From Psychroserpens damuponensis (GTDB lineage: Bacteria; Bacteroidota; Bacteroidia; Flavobacteriales; Flavobacteriaceae), in the NCBI RefSeq assembly GCF_000826655.1, contig NZ_JXJO01000001.1:62001-126000 (forward strand): a stretch of 64,000 nucleotides of DNA, written 5' to 3'. The notes under the pieces are model-generated. The model was not told the origin of the DNA and searched no databases. It saw only the letters and a list, made by a program, of their open reading frames with translations. Below, one piece after another: positions 35,479 through 43,421 of this stretch; the stretch's first letter is position 1, and every line of letters starts with the position of its first letter. Position numbers and translations under genes: made by a program.

Positions 35479-37887
35479 ATGAGCAAACGTAGAATTAAAA
35501 AAGTTGCGATTATTGGTTCCGGTATTATGGGATCTGGTATCGCTTGTCACTTCGCCAATATTGGTGTAGATGTATTGTTATTAGATATCGTTCCTAGAGA
35601 ACTAAACGACAAAGAAAAAGCTAAAGGTTTAACCTTAGAGGATAAAGTCGTTAGAAACAGGTTAGTTAATGATGCATTAACGGCGTCTTTAAAATCTAAA
35701 CCGTCTCCTATTTATAGTCAAGCTTTTGCAAGTCGCATTACCACAGGTAATTTAGAAGACGACATTGCGAAAGTAGCAGATGTCGATTGGATTATGGAAG
35801 TTGTTGTAGAAAGACTTAACATTAAACAACAAGTTTTTGAAACATTAGAGCAATATAGAACGCCAGGAACGTTAATTACCTCTAATACTTCTGGTATTCC
35901 AATTAAATTCATGAACGAAGGACGTAGTGAAGATTTTCAAAAGCATTTCTGCGGAACTCACTTTTTCAATCCAGCACGTTACTTAAAATTATTCGAAATC
36001 ATTCCAGGACCAGATACAGACGCTTCTGTGCTTGAGTTTTTAAATGAATATGGTGAAAAATTCTTAGGAAAAACATCTGTTGTTGCTAAAGACACACCTG
36101 CTTTCATCGGAAATAGAGTTGGTATTTTCAGTATACAAAGTTTATTTCACGCAGTTAAAGATTTAGATTTAACAGTTGAAGAAGTAGATAAATTATCAGG
36201 ACCAGTAATTGGTCGTCCTAAATCTGCAACTTTCCGTACGGTTGATGTTGTAGGATTAGACACTTTAGTTCACGTAGCAAACGGAATTAGAGAAAACTGT
36301 CCTAATGACGAACGTTTAGAACTGTTTGAATTACCAGACTTCATCAATACAATGATGGAAAACAAATGGTTAGGAAGTAAAACAGGACAAGGGTTTTATA
36401 AAAAGAGTGTTTCTGCGGAAGGTAAAAAAGAAATTTTAGCTTTAGACTTAAACACCTTAGAATATAGACCTTCTAAAAAAGCAAAATTTGCGACTTTAGA
36501 AATGACTAAAACAATCGATAAGGTTGTTGATCGTTTTAAAGTATTAGTCAAAGGAAAAGATAAAGCAGGTGAGTTTTACAGAAAAAGCTTCACCGCATTA
36601 TTTGCTTACGTATCAAACCGTATTCCTGAAATTTCAGACGATGTTTATAAAATTGACGATGCCATGAAAGCTGGTTTTGGTTGGCAACATGGTCCTTTCC
36701 AAATTTGGGATGCTATTGGTGTAGAAAAAGGAATTGAACTAATGAAAGCCGAAGGATTAGAGCCTGCTGCTTGGGTTAATGAGATGATTGCTTCTGGAAG
36801 TACATCTTTCTATACAGTAAAAGAAGGTGCAACATATTTCTATGATATTCCTTCTAAAACACAAACAAAAATTCCTGGTCAAGATAGTTTCATCATCTTA
36901 GATAATATTAGAAAAACAAACGAAGTCTTTAAAAATTCAGGCGTTGTTATTGAAGATTTAGGAGACGGAATCCTTAACGTAGAATTCCAATCTAAAATGA
37001 ATACCATTGGTGGAGACGTTTTAGCAGGATTGAATAAAGGTATTGATTTAGCCGAAAAAGATTTTGCTGGATTAGTTGTTGGTAACCAAGCTGCAAACTT
37101 CTCGGTTGGTGCAAACATCGGAATGATTTTCATGATGGCTGCAGAGCAAGAGTATGACGAGCTTAATATGGCTATCAAATATTTTCAAGATACAATGATG
37201 CGTATGCGCTACTCTTCTATTCCAACTATCTCTGCTCCTCACGGCATGGCTTTAGGTGGCGGATGTGAATTATCACTTCACGCAGATAAAGTGGTTGCTG
37301 CTGCAGAAACTTACATGGGACTTGTAGAGTTTGGTGTTGGTGTGATTCCTGGTGGTGGTGGATCTAAAGAAATGGCTTTAAGAGCACAAGATCTTTTCCA
37401 AAAAGGAGACGTACAACTTAATGTGTTACAAGAGCATTTTTTAACTATTGGTATGGCAAAAGTATCGACTTCAGCATATGAAGCTTTCGATTTAAACCTA
37501 CTTCAAAAAGGAAAAGATGTCGTGGTTGTAAATAAAGACCGTCAAATAGCGGTTGCAAAACAACACGCAATGTTAATGGCTAACTCTGGTTATACGCAAC
37601 CTGTAAAAAGAGATGATGTTTTAGTACTTGGTAAACAAGCCTTAGGTATGTTTTTAGTAGGAACAGACTCTATGGAAGACTCTAACTACATTTCAGAACA
37701 CGATATGAAAATTGCTAATAAATTAGCTTACGTTATGGCTGGTGGAGATTTATCTGAACCAACTAAAGTTACTGAGCAATATTTATTGGATTTAGAGCGC
37801 GAAGCTTTCTTAAGTTTATGTACAGAACGTAAAACTTTAGAACGTATTCAACACATGTTAACCAAAGGGAAACCGTTACGTAATTAG
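35479..37887 (+). CDS. 3-hydroxyacyl-CoA dehydrogenase / enoyl-CoA hydratase (FadB-like)
   Basis: An 802-residue bifunctional beta-oxidation enzyme. The N-terminal NAD-binding dehydrogenase starts VAIIGSGIMGSGIACHFANIG and includes FCGTHFFNPARYLKLFEIIPG and DTPAFIGNRVG. The C-terminal crotonase-like part includes FSVGANIGMIFM and PHGMALGGGCELSLHADKVV, the oxyanion-hole segments. The domain order is dehydrogenase first, hydratase last, the reverse of E. coli FadB but common in this phylum. It is the second gene of the operon, followed by thiolase and acyl-CoA dehydrogenase genes. Confidence 0.92.
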   Translation: MSKRRIKKVAIIGSGIMGSGIACHFANIGVDVLLLDIVPRELNDKEKAKGLTLEDKVVRNRLVNDALTASLKSKPSPIYSQAFASRITTGNLEDDIAKVADVDWIMEVVVERLNIKQQVFETLEQYRTPGTLITSNTSGIPIKFMNEGRSEDFQKHFCGTHFFNPARYLKLFEIIPGPDTDASVLEFLNEYGEKFLGKTSVVAKDTPAFIGNRVGIFSIQSLFHAVKDLDLTVEEVDKLSGPVIGRPKSATFRTVDVVGLDTLVHVANGIRENCPNDERLELFELPDFINTMMENKWLGSKTGQGFYKKSVSAEGKKEILALDLNTLEYRPSKKAKFATLEMTKTIDKVVDRFKVLVKGKDKAGEFYRKSFTALFAYVSNRIPEISDDVYKIDDAMKAGFGWQHGPFQIWDAIGVEKGIELMKAEGLEPAAWVNEMIASGSTSFYTVKEGATYFYDIPSKTQTKIPGQDSFIILDNIRKTNEVFKNSGVVIEDLGDGILNVEFQSKMNTIGGDVLAGLNKGIDLAEKDFAGLVVGNQAANFSVGANIGMIFMMAAEQEYDELNMAIKYFQDTMMRMRYSSIPTISAPHGMALGGGCELSLHADKVVAAAETYMGLVEFGVGVIPGGGGSKEMALRAQDLFQKGDVQLNVLQEHFLTIGMAKVSTSAYEAFDLNLLQKGKDVVVVNKDRQIAVAKQHAMLMANSGYTQPVKRDDVLVLGKQALGMFLVGTDSMEDSNYISEHDMKIANKLAYVMAGGDLSEPTKVTEQYLLDLEREAFLSLCTERKTLERIQHMLTKGKPLRN

Positions 37888-37888
37888 A

Positions 37889-37988
37889 AAAAAGAATAAA
37901 GAGAATAGAATGTAGACTTTAAACGAGAATATTTAGAGACAGATTTGAAAGTCTTTTCTCTCTACTCTATTTTCTTATCTCTCGTTTT
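37889..37988. repeat. Imperfect inverted repeat between fadB- and fadA-like genes
   Basis: The left arm (37889-37927) is purine-rich and holds AAAGAATAAAGAGAATAGA at 37891-37909. The right arm (37950-37988) is a related pyrimidine-rich sequence in inverse orientation (AGTCTTTTCTCTCTACTC at its start). Together they could form a long imperfect hairpin in the mRNA. The left arm's 19-mer recurs exactly, inverted, at 49666-49684. Confidence 0.65.
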
Positions 37989-38007
37989 CAAAATAAACAA
38001 TAAAATT

Positions 38008-39198
38008 ATGAAGACCGCATATATAGTAAAAGCATACAGAACAGCAGTTGGTAAAGCACCAAAAGGCGTGTTCCGTTTTAAAAGAACAGACGAATTAGCT
38101 GCAGAAACCATCAAACACATGATGAAAGAATTGCCTAATTTAGACCCAAAGCGTATTGACGATGTTATTGTTGGTAATGCAATGCCAGAAGGTTCTCAAG
38201 GTTTAAACATGGCACGTTTAATCTCTTTAATGGGATTAGATATCGTTGATGTTCCTGGAGTAACCGTTAACCGTTTTTGCTCTTCAGGAGTCGAAACAAT
38301 CGGTATGGCAACGGCGAAAATACAAGCTGGAATGGCAGATTGTATTATTGCTGGTGGTGCAGAAAGCATGAGTAGTGTACCAATGACAGGTTTTAAACCA
38401 GAATTAAACTATGACATTGTAAAATCTGGTCACGAAGATTATTATTGGGGAATGGGAAATACGGCTGAAGCTGTTGCAAAACAGTTTAAAGTATCTCGTG
38501 AAGACCAAGATGAATTTGCATACAATTCCCATATGAAAGCCTTAAGAGCGCAAGCTGAAAATCGTTTTCAAGATCAAATTGTACCAATCGATGTAGAACA
38601 AACTTACATTGATGCTAATGGTAAAAAAGCGACTAAATCATACACTGTAACTAAAGATGAAGGTCCTAGAAAAGGCACCAACAAAGAAGCTTTAGCAAAA
38701 CTAAGAGCAGTATTTGCTGCTGGTGGAAGTGTTACTGCTGGTAATTCGTCACAAATGAGTGATGGTGCTGCGTTTGTAATGGTTATGAGTGAAGATATGG
38801 TTAAAGAGTTAGGTTTAGAGCCAATTGCAAGAATGGTTAACTATGCAGCGGCAGGTGTTGAGCCTCGTATTATGGGAATCGGACCAGTAAAAGCCATTCC
38901 AAAAGCATTAAAACAAGCAGGTTTAAAACAAGACGATTTAGCCTTAATTGAATTAAACGAGGCCTTTGCTTCACAATCTTTAGCGGTAATTAGAGAGCTA
39001 AACCTTAACCCAGATATTATTAACGTAAATGGTGGAGCTATTGCATTGGGTCATCCATTAGGATGCACAGGAGCAAAACTATCGGTACAACTTTTTGACG
39101 AAATGCGTAAGCAAGACATGAAAGGAAAATATGGTGCAGTTACCATGTGTGTTGGTACTGGTCAAGGTGCTTGTGGGATATTTGAGTTTCTTAATTAA
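38008..39198 (+). CDS. Acetyl-CoA acyltransferase (3-ketoacyl-CoA thiolase, FadA-like)
   Basis: A 396-residue thiolase that performs the last step of beta-oxidation. Active-site residues are visible: Cys in VNRFCSSGVETIGMA, His in INVNGGAIALGHPLGCTGA and the second Cys in VTMCVGTGQGACGIFE. I start it at the ATG at 38008 (MKTAYIVKAYRTAVGK), which is the family start; a TTG at 37945 in the same frame lies inside the inverted-repeat region and is unlikely. It probably forms a complex with the FadB-like enzyme. Confidence 0.93.
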   Translation: MKTAYIVKAYRTAVGKAPKGVFRFKRTDELAAETIKHMMKELPNLDPKRIDDVIVGNAMPEGSQGLNMARLISLMGLDIVDVPGVTVNRFCSSGVETIGMATAKIQAGMADCIIAGGAESMSSVPMTGFKPELNYDIVKSGHEDYYWGMGNTAEAVAKQFKVSREDQDEFAYNSHMKALRAQAENRFQDQIVPIDVEQTYIDANGKKATKSYTVTKDEGPRKGTNKEALAKLRAVFAAGGSVTAGNSSQMSDGAAFVMVMSEDMVKELGLEPIARMVNYAAAGVEPRIMGIGPVKAIPKALKQAGLKQDDLALIELNEAFASQSLAVIRELNLNPDIINVNGGAIALGHPLGCTGAKLSVQLFDEMRKQDMKGKYGAVTMCVGTGQGACGIFEFLN

Positions 39199-39212
39199 GA
39201 ATCAAGACGGTT

Positions 39213-39231
39213 AGAACCAAGAGGCAAGACG
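39213..39231 (+). repeat. Left flank repeat of four-helix-bundle gene
   Basis: AGAACCAAGAGGCAAGACG matches, in inverse orientation, 39594-39612 at 14 of 19 positions. The surrounding bases hold further CAAGA units (for example ATCAAGACG). Confidence 0.45.
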
Positions 39232-39244
39232 AAAACTAGACGCT

Positions 39245-39601
39245 ATGCATAACTTCAAAAAATTAAAAATTTGGAATGAAAGTATGGAGTTAGTTTCAGA
39301 GTCTTACAAAATAACTCGAAGTTTTCCAAAGTTTGAAACTTATGGATTAATGAGTCAAATGAATAGATGTGCTGTATCCATTCCTTCTAATATATCTGAA
39401 GGAACAAGTAAAAGTTCAAATAAACATTTCTCAAATTATTTAGAGCACAGTTTAGGTTCGGCATTTGAATGGGAAACACAACTGAATGTCGCTTTTAATG
39501 AAAGTTATATTTCAGAAGAAAAATTTAAAGAATTAGAAAACAAAATAAAACAAATACAAAAAATGATTTCAAGTTTCAAATCCAGACTTAAGCTGTCGTG
39601 A
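39245..39601 (+). CDS. Four-helix-bundle protein (23S rRNA intervening-sequence family)
   Basis: A 118-residue helical protein of the four-helix-bundle family first known from proteins encoded in 23S rRNA intervening sequences. Typical parts are FKKLKIWNESMELV at the start, FPKFETYGLMSQMNRCAVSIPSNISEG in the middle and HFSNYLEHSLGSAFEWETQL after it. Its biological role is not established; relatives serve as accessory proteins in diversity-generating retroelements, but no reverse transcriptase is nearby. It interrupts an otherwise standard beta-oxidation operon, between thiolase and acyl-CoA dehydrogenase, and is flanked by imperfect inverted repeats, which suggests insertion. Confidence 0.88.
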   Translation: MHNFKKLKIWNESMELVSESYKITRSFPKFETYGLMSQMNRCAVSIPSNISEGTSKSSNKHFSNYLEHSLGSAFEWETQLNVAFNESYISEEKFKELENKIKQIQKMISSFKSRLKLS

Positions 39602-39612
39602 TTCCTGGTTCT
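39594..39612 (-). repeat. Right flank repeat of four-helix-bundle gene
   Basis: On the minus strand it reads AGAACCAGGAATCACGACA, an imperfect inverse copy of 39213-39231; it overlaps the gene's stop codon. Confidence 0.45.
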
Positions 39613-39636
39613 TGTATCTAATAATCTAACATAAAC

Positions 39637-41445
39637 ATGGCAACAGAAGAAAAAGACATCTTAAGAGGAGGACAATTCCTTGTAAAAGAAACAAATTGTG
39701 AAGACATTTTTACTCCTGAAGATTTTTCAGAAGAACAAACAATGATGAAGGAATCCGTAATGGAATTCAACGAACGTGAAATCATTGCACACAAACCTAG
39801 ATTTGAAGCTAAAGATTATGCTTTAACCGAAGAAGTAATGCGAAAAGCTGGTGAAATGGGCTTTTTAGGTGTTGCGGTTCCTGAAGCTTATGAAGGATTA
39901 GGAATGGGATTTGTATCTACAGTTTTAACGTGTGATTATATTTCTTCTGGTACAGGATCTTTCAGTACGGCATTTGGTGCACATACAGGAATTGGTACCA
40001 TGCCAATTACTTTATATGGTACAGAAGAACAAAAACAAAAATACGTTCCTAAATTAGCTACTGGTGAGTGGTTTGGTGCTTACTGCCTAACAGAACCTGG
40101 AGCAGGATCTGATGCAAATTCTGGTAAAACTACTGCAGAACTTTCGGCAGATGGAAAAAGCTATAAAATTAACGGACAAAAAATGTGGATCTCAAATGCA
40201 GGTTTCTGTAGCGTAATGATTGTTTTTGCTCGTATTGAAGATGACAAAAACATTACTGGCTTCATTGTTGAATATGATGCTGATAATGCTAATGGAATCA
40301 CTTTAGGTGAAGAAGAACACAAATTAGGTATTCGTGCGTCTTCTACGCGTCAAGTATTTTTTAACGATACTGTTGTTCCTGCTGAAAATATGTTAGCTGG
40401 ACGTGGTGAAGGTTTTAAAATTGCCATGAATGCATTAAATGTTGGTCGTATTAAATTAGCTGCAGCTTGTTTAGATTCACAACGAAGAATTTTAACAACA
40501 GCTGTAGAATATGCTACCGAACGTAAACAATTTAAAACACCTATTGCAGACTTTGGTGCTATTAAGACTAAAATAGCAGAAATGGCTGCTAGTGCCTATG
40601 CTGGAGAATCGGCTACTTACAGAGCTGCTAAAAACATTGAAGACAGAATTGCTTTACGTGAGGCTGCAGGAAATTCACACCAAGAAGCAGAACTTAAAGG
40701 TGTTGAAGAATATGCTATAGAATGTTCTATTTTAAAAGTTGCTGTGTCTGAAGATGTACAAAACTGTGCAGATGAAGGTATTCAAATTTTTGGTGGAATG
40801 GGATTCTCAGAAGAAACGCCTATGGAAGCAGCTTGGAGAGATGCTAGAATTGCTCGTATTTATGAAGGTACTAACGAAATCAACAGAATGTTAACCGTTG
40901 GGATGCTTGTTAAAAAAGCAATGAAAGGACATGTAGATCTTTTAGGTCCTGCACAAAAAGTACAAGAAGAATTAATGGGTATTCCTTCTTTTGAAACTCC
41001 AGATTATTCTGAATTATTTTCTGAAGAAAAGCAAATGATTGCTAAACTTAAGAAAACGTTCTTAATGGTTGCAGGTGGAGCTGTTCAAAAATTTGGTCCT
41101 CAATTAGAAGAGCATCAACAATTATTAATTGCAGCTGCAGATATCTTAATTGAAATCTATATGGCAGAATCTGCAATTTTGAGAACAGAAAAGAATGTAA
41201 AACGTACTAGCGAAGCTGAGCAATCTGCACAAATCGCTATGGCTAAATTATATTTATATCATGCTGTAGATATCGTTGAAGAAAAAGGAAAAGAAAGCAT
41301 TATTTCTTTTGCTGAAGGTGACGAACAACGCATGCTATTAATGGGACTTAAGCGATTTACAAAATATGCAAACTATCCAGATATCGTAGATTTACGTATC
41401 GAAATAGCAGAAAAAGTAAAAGCAGAAAAGAAATACTGCTTCTAA
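39637..41445 (+). CDS. Acyl-CoA dehydrogenase
   Basis: A 602-residue flavoenzyme that catalyses the first step of beta-oxidation. The flavin and substrate region shows YCLTEPGAGSDANSGKTTA and MWISNAGFCSVMIVFARI; the catalytic Glu is in IARIYEGTNEINRML. The length exceeds the usual 380 residues because of a C-terminal helical extension of about 170 residues, as in very-long-chain type dehydrogenases. It is last in the operon and followed by a clear terminator. Confidence 0.93.
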   Translation: MATEEKDILRGGQFLVKETNCEDIFTPEDFSEEQTMMKESVMEFNEREIIAHKPRFEAKDYALTEEVMRKAGEMGFLGVAVPEAYEGLGMGFVSTVLTCDYISSGTGSFSTAFGAHTGIGTMPITLYGTEEQKQKYVPKLATGEWFGAYCLTEPGAGSDANSGKTTAELSADGKSYKINGQKMWISNAGFCSVMIVFARIEDDKNITGFIVEYDADNANGITLGEEEHKLGIRASSTRQVFFNDTVVPAENMLAGRGEGFKIAMNALNVGRIKLAAACLDSQRRILTTAVEYATERKQFKTPIADFGAIKTKIAEMAASAYAGESATYRAAKNIEDRIALREAAGNSHQEAELKGVEEYAIECSILKVAVSEDVQNCADEGIQIFGGMGFSEETPMEAAWRDARIARIYEGTNEINRMLTVGMLVKKAMKGHVDLLGPAQKVQEELMGIPSFETPDYSELFSEEKQMIAKLKKTFLMVAGGAVQKFGPQLEEHQQLLIAAADILIEIYMAESAILRTEKNVKRTSEAEQSAQIAMAKLYLYHAVDIVEEKGKESIISFAEGDEQRMLLMGLKRFTKYANYPDIVDLRIEIAEKVKAEKKYCF

Positions 41446-41484
41446 AAACTCAATAATTAGACTAACTCAAATAATTCTAATTAG

Positions 41485-41528
41485 AAAGCCAATTCTTCCA
41501 AGATAAAACTTGGTTAGAATTGGCTTTT
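41485..41528. terminator. Terminator of the beta-oxidation operon
   Basis: AAAGCCAATTCT (41485-41496) pairs with AGAATTGGCTTT (41516-41527), with inner pairing CCAAG/CTTGG. It lies between convergent genes and may serve both. Confidence 0.85.
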
Positions 41529-41541
41529 GTAGTTTACAAAT

Positions 41542-42951
41542 TTATTGTAAATCTCTTATCTCGAGTAAACCTTCATATAAAGACTTAGCTATTTCTATCT
41601 GCTTCTCCTTATCTGTTAACACTACTCTATCGCCTTCATTGGTTAAAAATCCTATTTCTAAAACAAGTCCTGGTACAGTCGTATTTTTCAAAAGAAAGAA
41701 ACTAGCCCTTTTTACACCTCTACTTTCAAAAAGTTCTAATTGATGTTCTACTAAAATTTCAGCATAATTCAAACTTAAATCATGATGTTCATTATTAGAG
41801 TCATAATAAGCTTCTACGCCATTAATTGACTTGTTTTGAGATGCATTACAATGTAAACTTAAAAATAAATCTGGTGTGTTTCTGTTTACAAATTCTGCTC
41901 GATCTTTTAAGGTTAAAAATTCATCATGACTTCTTGTGAGTATAATTTCAACGTTGTCGTCGCTTAATGACGCTAATGCATTTGTGATTTCTAATACAAT
42001 ATCTTTTTCATTAGAATTGCCTGAGTCTTTTCCGCCATGTCCTGCATCGATAACAACTAGAAGTGGTTCTTTTAAATCTTTGTAAGAGCTTAGTAGTAAA
42101 ATACCTGCAAATAGTATGATCACAGATGAGATTTTTAAAGTTCGGTTTAATAAAGATGATTTTAATTGATGTAACATAATAATTCGATTTTTGATTTGAA
42201 TAAAATTAAATCCGCTAGTTAAAGGAACGCGGTATTCCTTAAGTCCCGATTTTATAATGGTTTGAGAATAGACTTCTATATCAATTCCAGAATTTACAGT
42301 TTGACTATCTGCAATAAATTCATGATTTTGAATTATCGCTCCTTTGTACAACCATATAAATGGATTAAACCAGAACACACAAAGTAATAGTTCAATAAAA
42401 ATTACATCTAAAGTGTGCAACTCGTTACAATGCACGAGCTCATGTTGAATGATACTTTTAGAATACGGTTCATCATTTAAACTTTCAGAATTTATAAACA
42501 GATAATTAAAAAAACTTGACGCATTTTTATGATCACTAGTCTCAACTATTTTTAAAGGCCCAATGCGAGAATAATTTTGCTTTGTGAGTTTTATAATGCC
42601 AAATAAATTTTTAAAAAATCTAAATAGAAGGCAAATAGAGATAATGACATAGATACTCCAAAGTATCCTAGATAATGTAAAACTAGATGTTGTAGTTGCC
42701 GTAGGTGTTCCAATAATTTCAATCGCTTCGGAAACGTGATGTGCTTCAAACGATTGCAATGAAATTTCAGTTAGGCTTGGCACAGACTCTATCGTACTAA
42801 TTTCAAGTATTGGTGCTAACAAACAAAGTGCGCTACTTATTAAAAGGTAAAAGCGATTAAACTGAAACGTTTTTTGGTTTTTAAGAAGTAAATAATAGAC
42901 TAAGAATGAACATCCCAAACTTATTATGGTATAAAAAATGTAATCAATCAT
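41542..42951 (-). CDS. M56 (BlaR1-like) metallopeptidase fused to N-acetylmuramoyl-L-alanine amidase
   Basis: A 469-residue fusion. Residues 1-290 are a BlaR1/MecR1-type M56 domain with membrane helices near 2-23, 35-52, 95-119, 182-203 and 276-290. The zinc motif HELVH is at 170-174 and the third ligand is probably E211 in NHEFIAD. Residues 297-469 are an Amidase_3 domain with zinc ligands H305 (DAGHGG), E315 and H367 (LSLHCNA) and catalytic E432 (VLEIGFLTNEG). The amidase replaces the penicillin-binding sensor of BlaR1 and should face the periplasm. It follows a BlaI repressor gene with no gap. A link between wall cleavage or sensing and repressor proteolysis is inferred. Confidence 0.92.
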   Translation of the reverse strand: MIDYIFYTIISLGCSFLVYYLLLKNQKTFQFNRFYLLISSALCLLAPILEISTIESVPSLTEISLQSFEAHHVSEAIEIIGTPTATTTSSFTLSRILWSIYVIISICLLFRFFKNLFGIIKLTKQNYSRIGPLKIVETSDHKNASSFFNYLFINSESLNDEPYSKSIIQHELVHCNELHTLDVIFIELLLCVFWFNPFIWLYKGAIIQNHEFIADSQTVNSGIDIEVYSQTIIKSGLKEYRVPLTSGFNFIQIKNRIIMLHQLKSSLLNRTLKISSVIILFAGILLLSSYKDLKEPLLVVIDAGHGGKDSGNSNEKDIVLEITNALASLSDDNVEIILTRSHDEFLTLKDRAEFVNRNTPDLFLSLHCNASQNKSINGVEAYYDSNNEHHDLSLNYAEILVEHQLELFESRGVKRASFFLLKNTTVPGLVLEIGFLTNEGDRVVLTDKEKQIEIAKSLYEGLLEIRDLQ

Positions 42952-43329
42952 TTAAGTCTTTTTATTATTAATTTTCTCTTGTAAAAGTTCTTGAAGTTCT
43001 TGCATCTCTTTCATTGAGAGATCTGCATTTTTAGTAAAAAATGAAGCAAATTGTGCTTTAGAATCGTTAAAAAAGTGGGTAATCATACCATTAACTTGCT
43101 TAGAAAAATAATCGTTTTTCTTGAGGACGGGATAATATTGCTTATCTCTTCCTAGACGTTCAAAACCTATATAATCTTTATCACACATACGTTTAAGTAA
43201 TGTTGAAATGGTAGTATAAGCCGGTTTAGGCTCTGGGAATTGCTCAACAATATCTTTCATAAATCCTTTTTTAAGAATCCATAGATATTTCATGATTTGT
43301 AATTCGGTTTTATTTAGTTGTTTTATATC
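42952..43329 (-). CDS. BlaI/MecI family repressor
   Basis: A winged-helix repressor of about 125 residues. LNKTELQIMKYLWILKKGF and PKPAYTTISTLLKRMCDKDYIGFERLGRDKQYYPV match BlaI/MecI closely. I start it at a GTG (43329, VDIKQLNK), which corresponds to the family start; the frame reaches back to 43377 but that extension overlaps the operator. The stop abuts the M56-amidase ATG. BlaI-type repressors bind TACA-N-TGTA dyads as dimers and are inactivated by cleavage after M56 activation; such a dyad lies at its promoter. Confidence 0.9.
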   Translation of the reverse strand, partial: DIKQLNKTELQIMKYLWILKKGFMKDIVEQFPEPKPAYTTISTLLKRMCDKDYIGFERLGRDKQYYPVLKKNDYFSKQVNGMITHFFNDSKAQFASFFTKNADLSMKEMQELQELLQEKINNKKT

Positions 43330-43346
43330 CACAAGTATAGTTTTAG

Positions 43347-43362
43347 TACTACAAATGTAGTA
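43347..43362. promoter_or_regulatory. BlaI-type operator overlapping a -7 box
   Basis: TACTACA and TGTAGTA are perfect arms around AA. On the minus strand the same bases contain TACATTTG (43352-43359), a perfect -7 box, so the operator covers the core promoter of blaI. TACA/TGTA is the known recognition core of BlaI/MecI. A further minus-strand TAGATTTG lies at 43379-43386. Confidence 0.7.
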
Positions 43363-43421
43363 ATAAAAAATTAACATGCAAATCTACCTTAAAATTTCTA
43401 TCTTTCAAGAAACTATTTGTT

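Noticed and set aside
37945-38007. Upstream TTG start for the thiolase
   Set aside because: The added residues come from the inverted-repeat region and do not fit the family start; the ATG at 38008 does.
39245-39601. Diversity-generating retroelement accessory protein
   Set aside because: No reverse transcriptase, template repeat or variable repeat is visible nearby.
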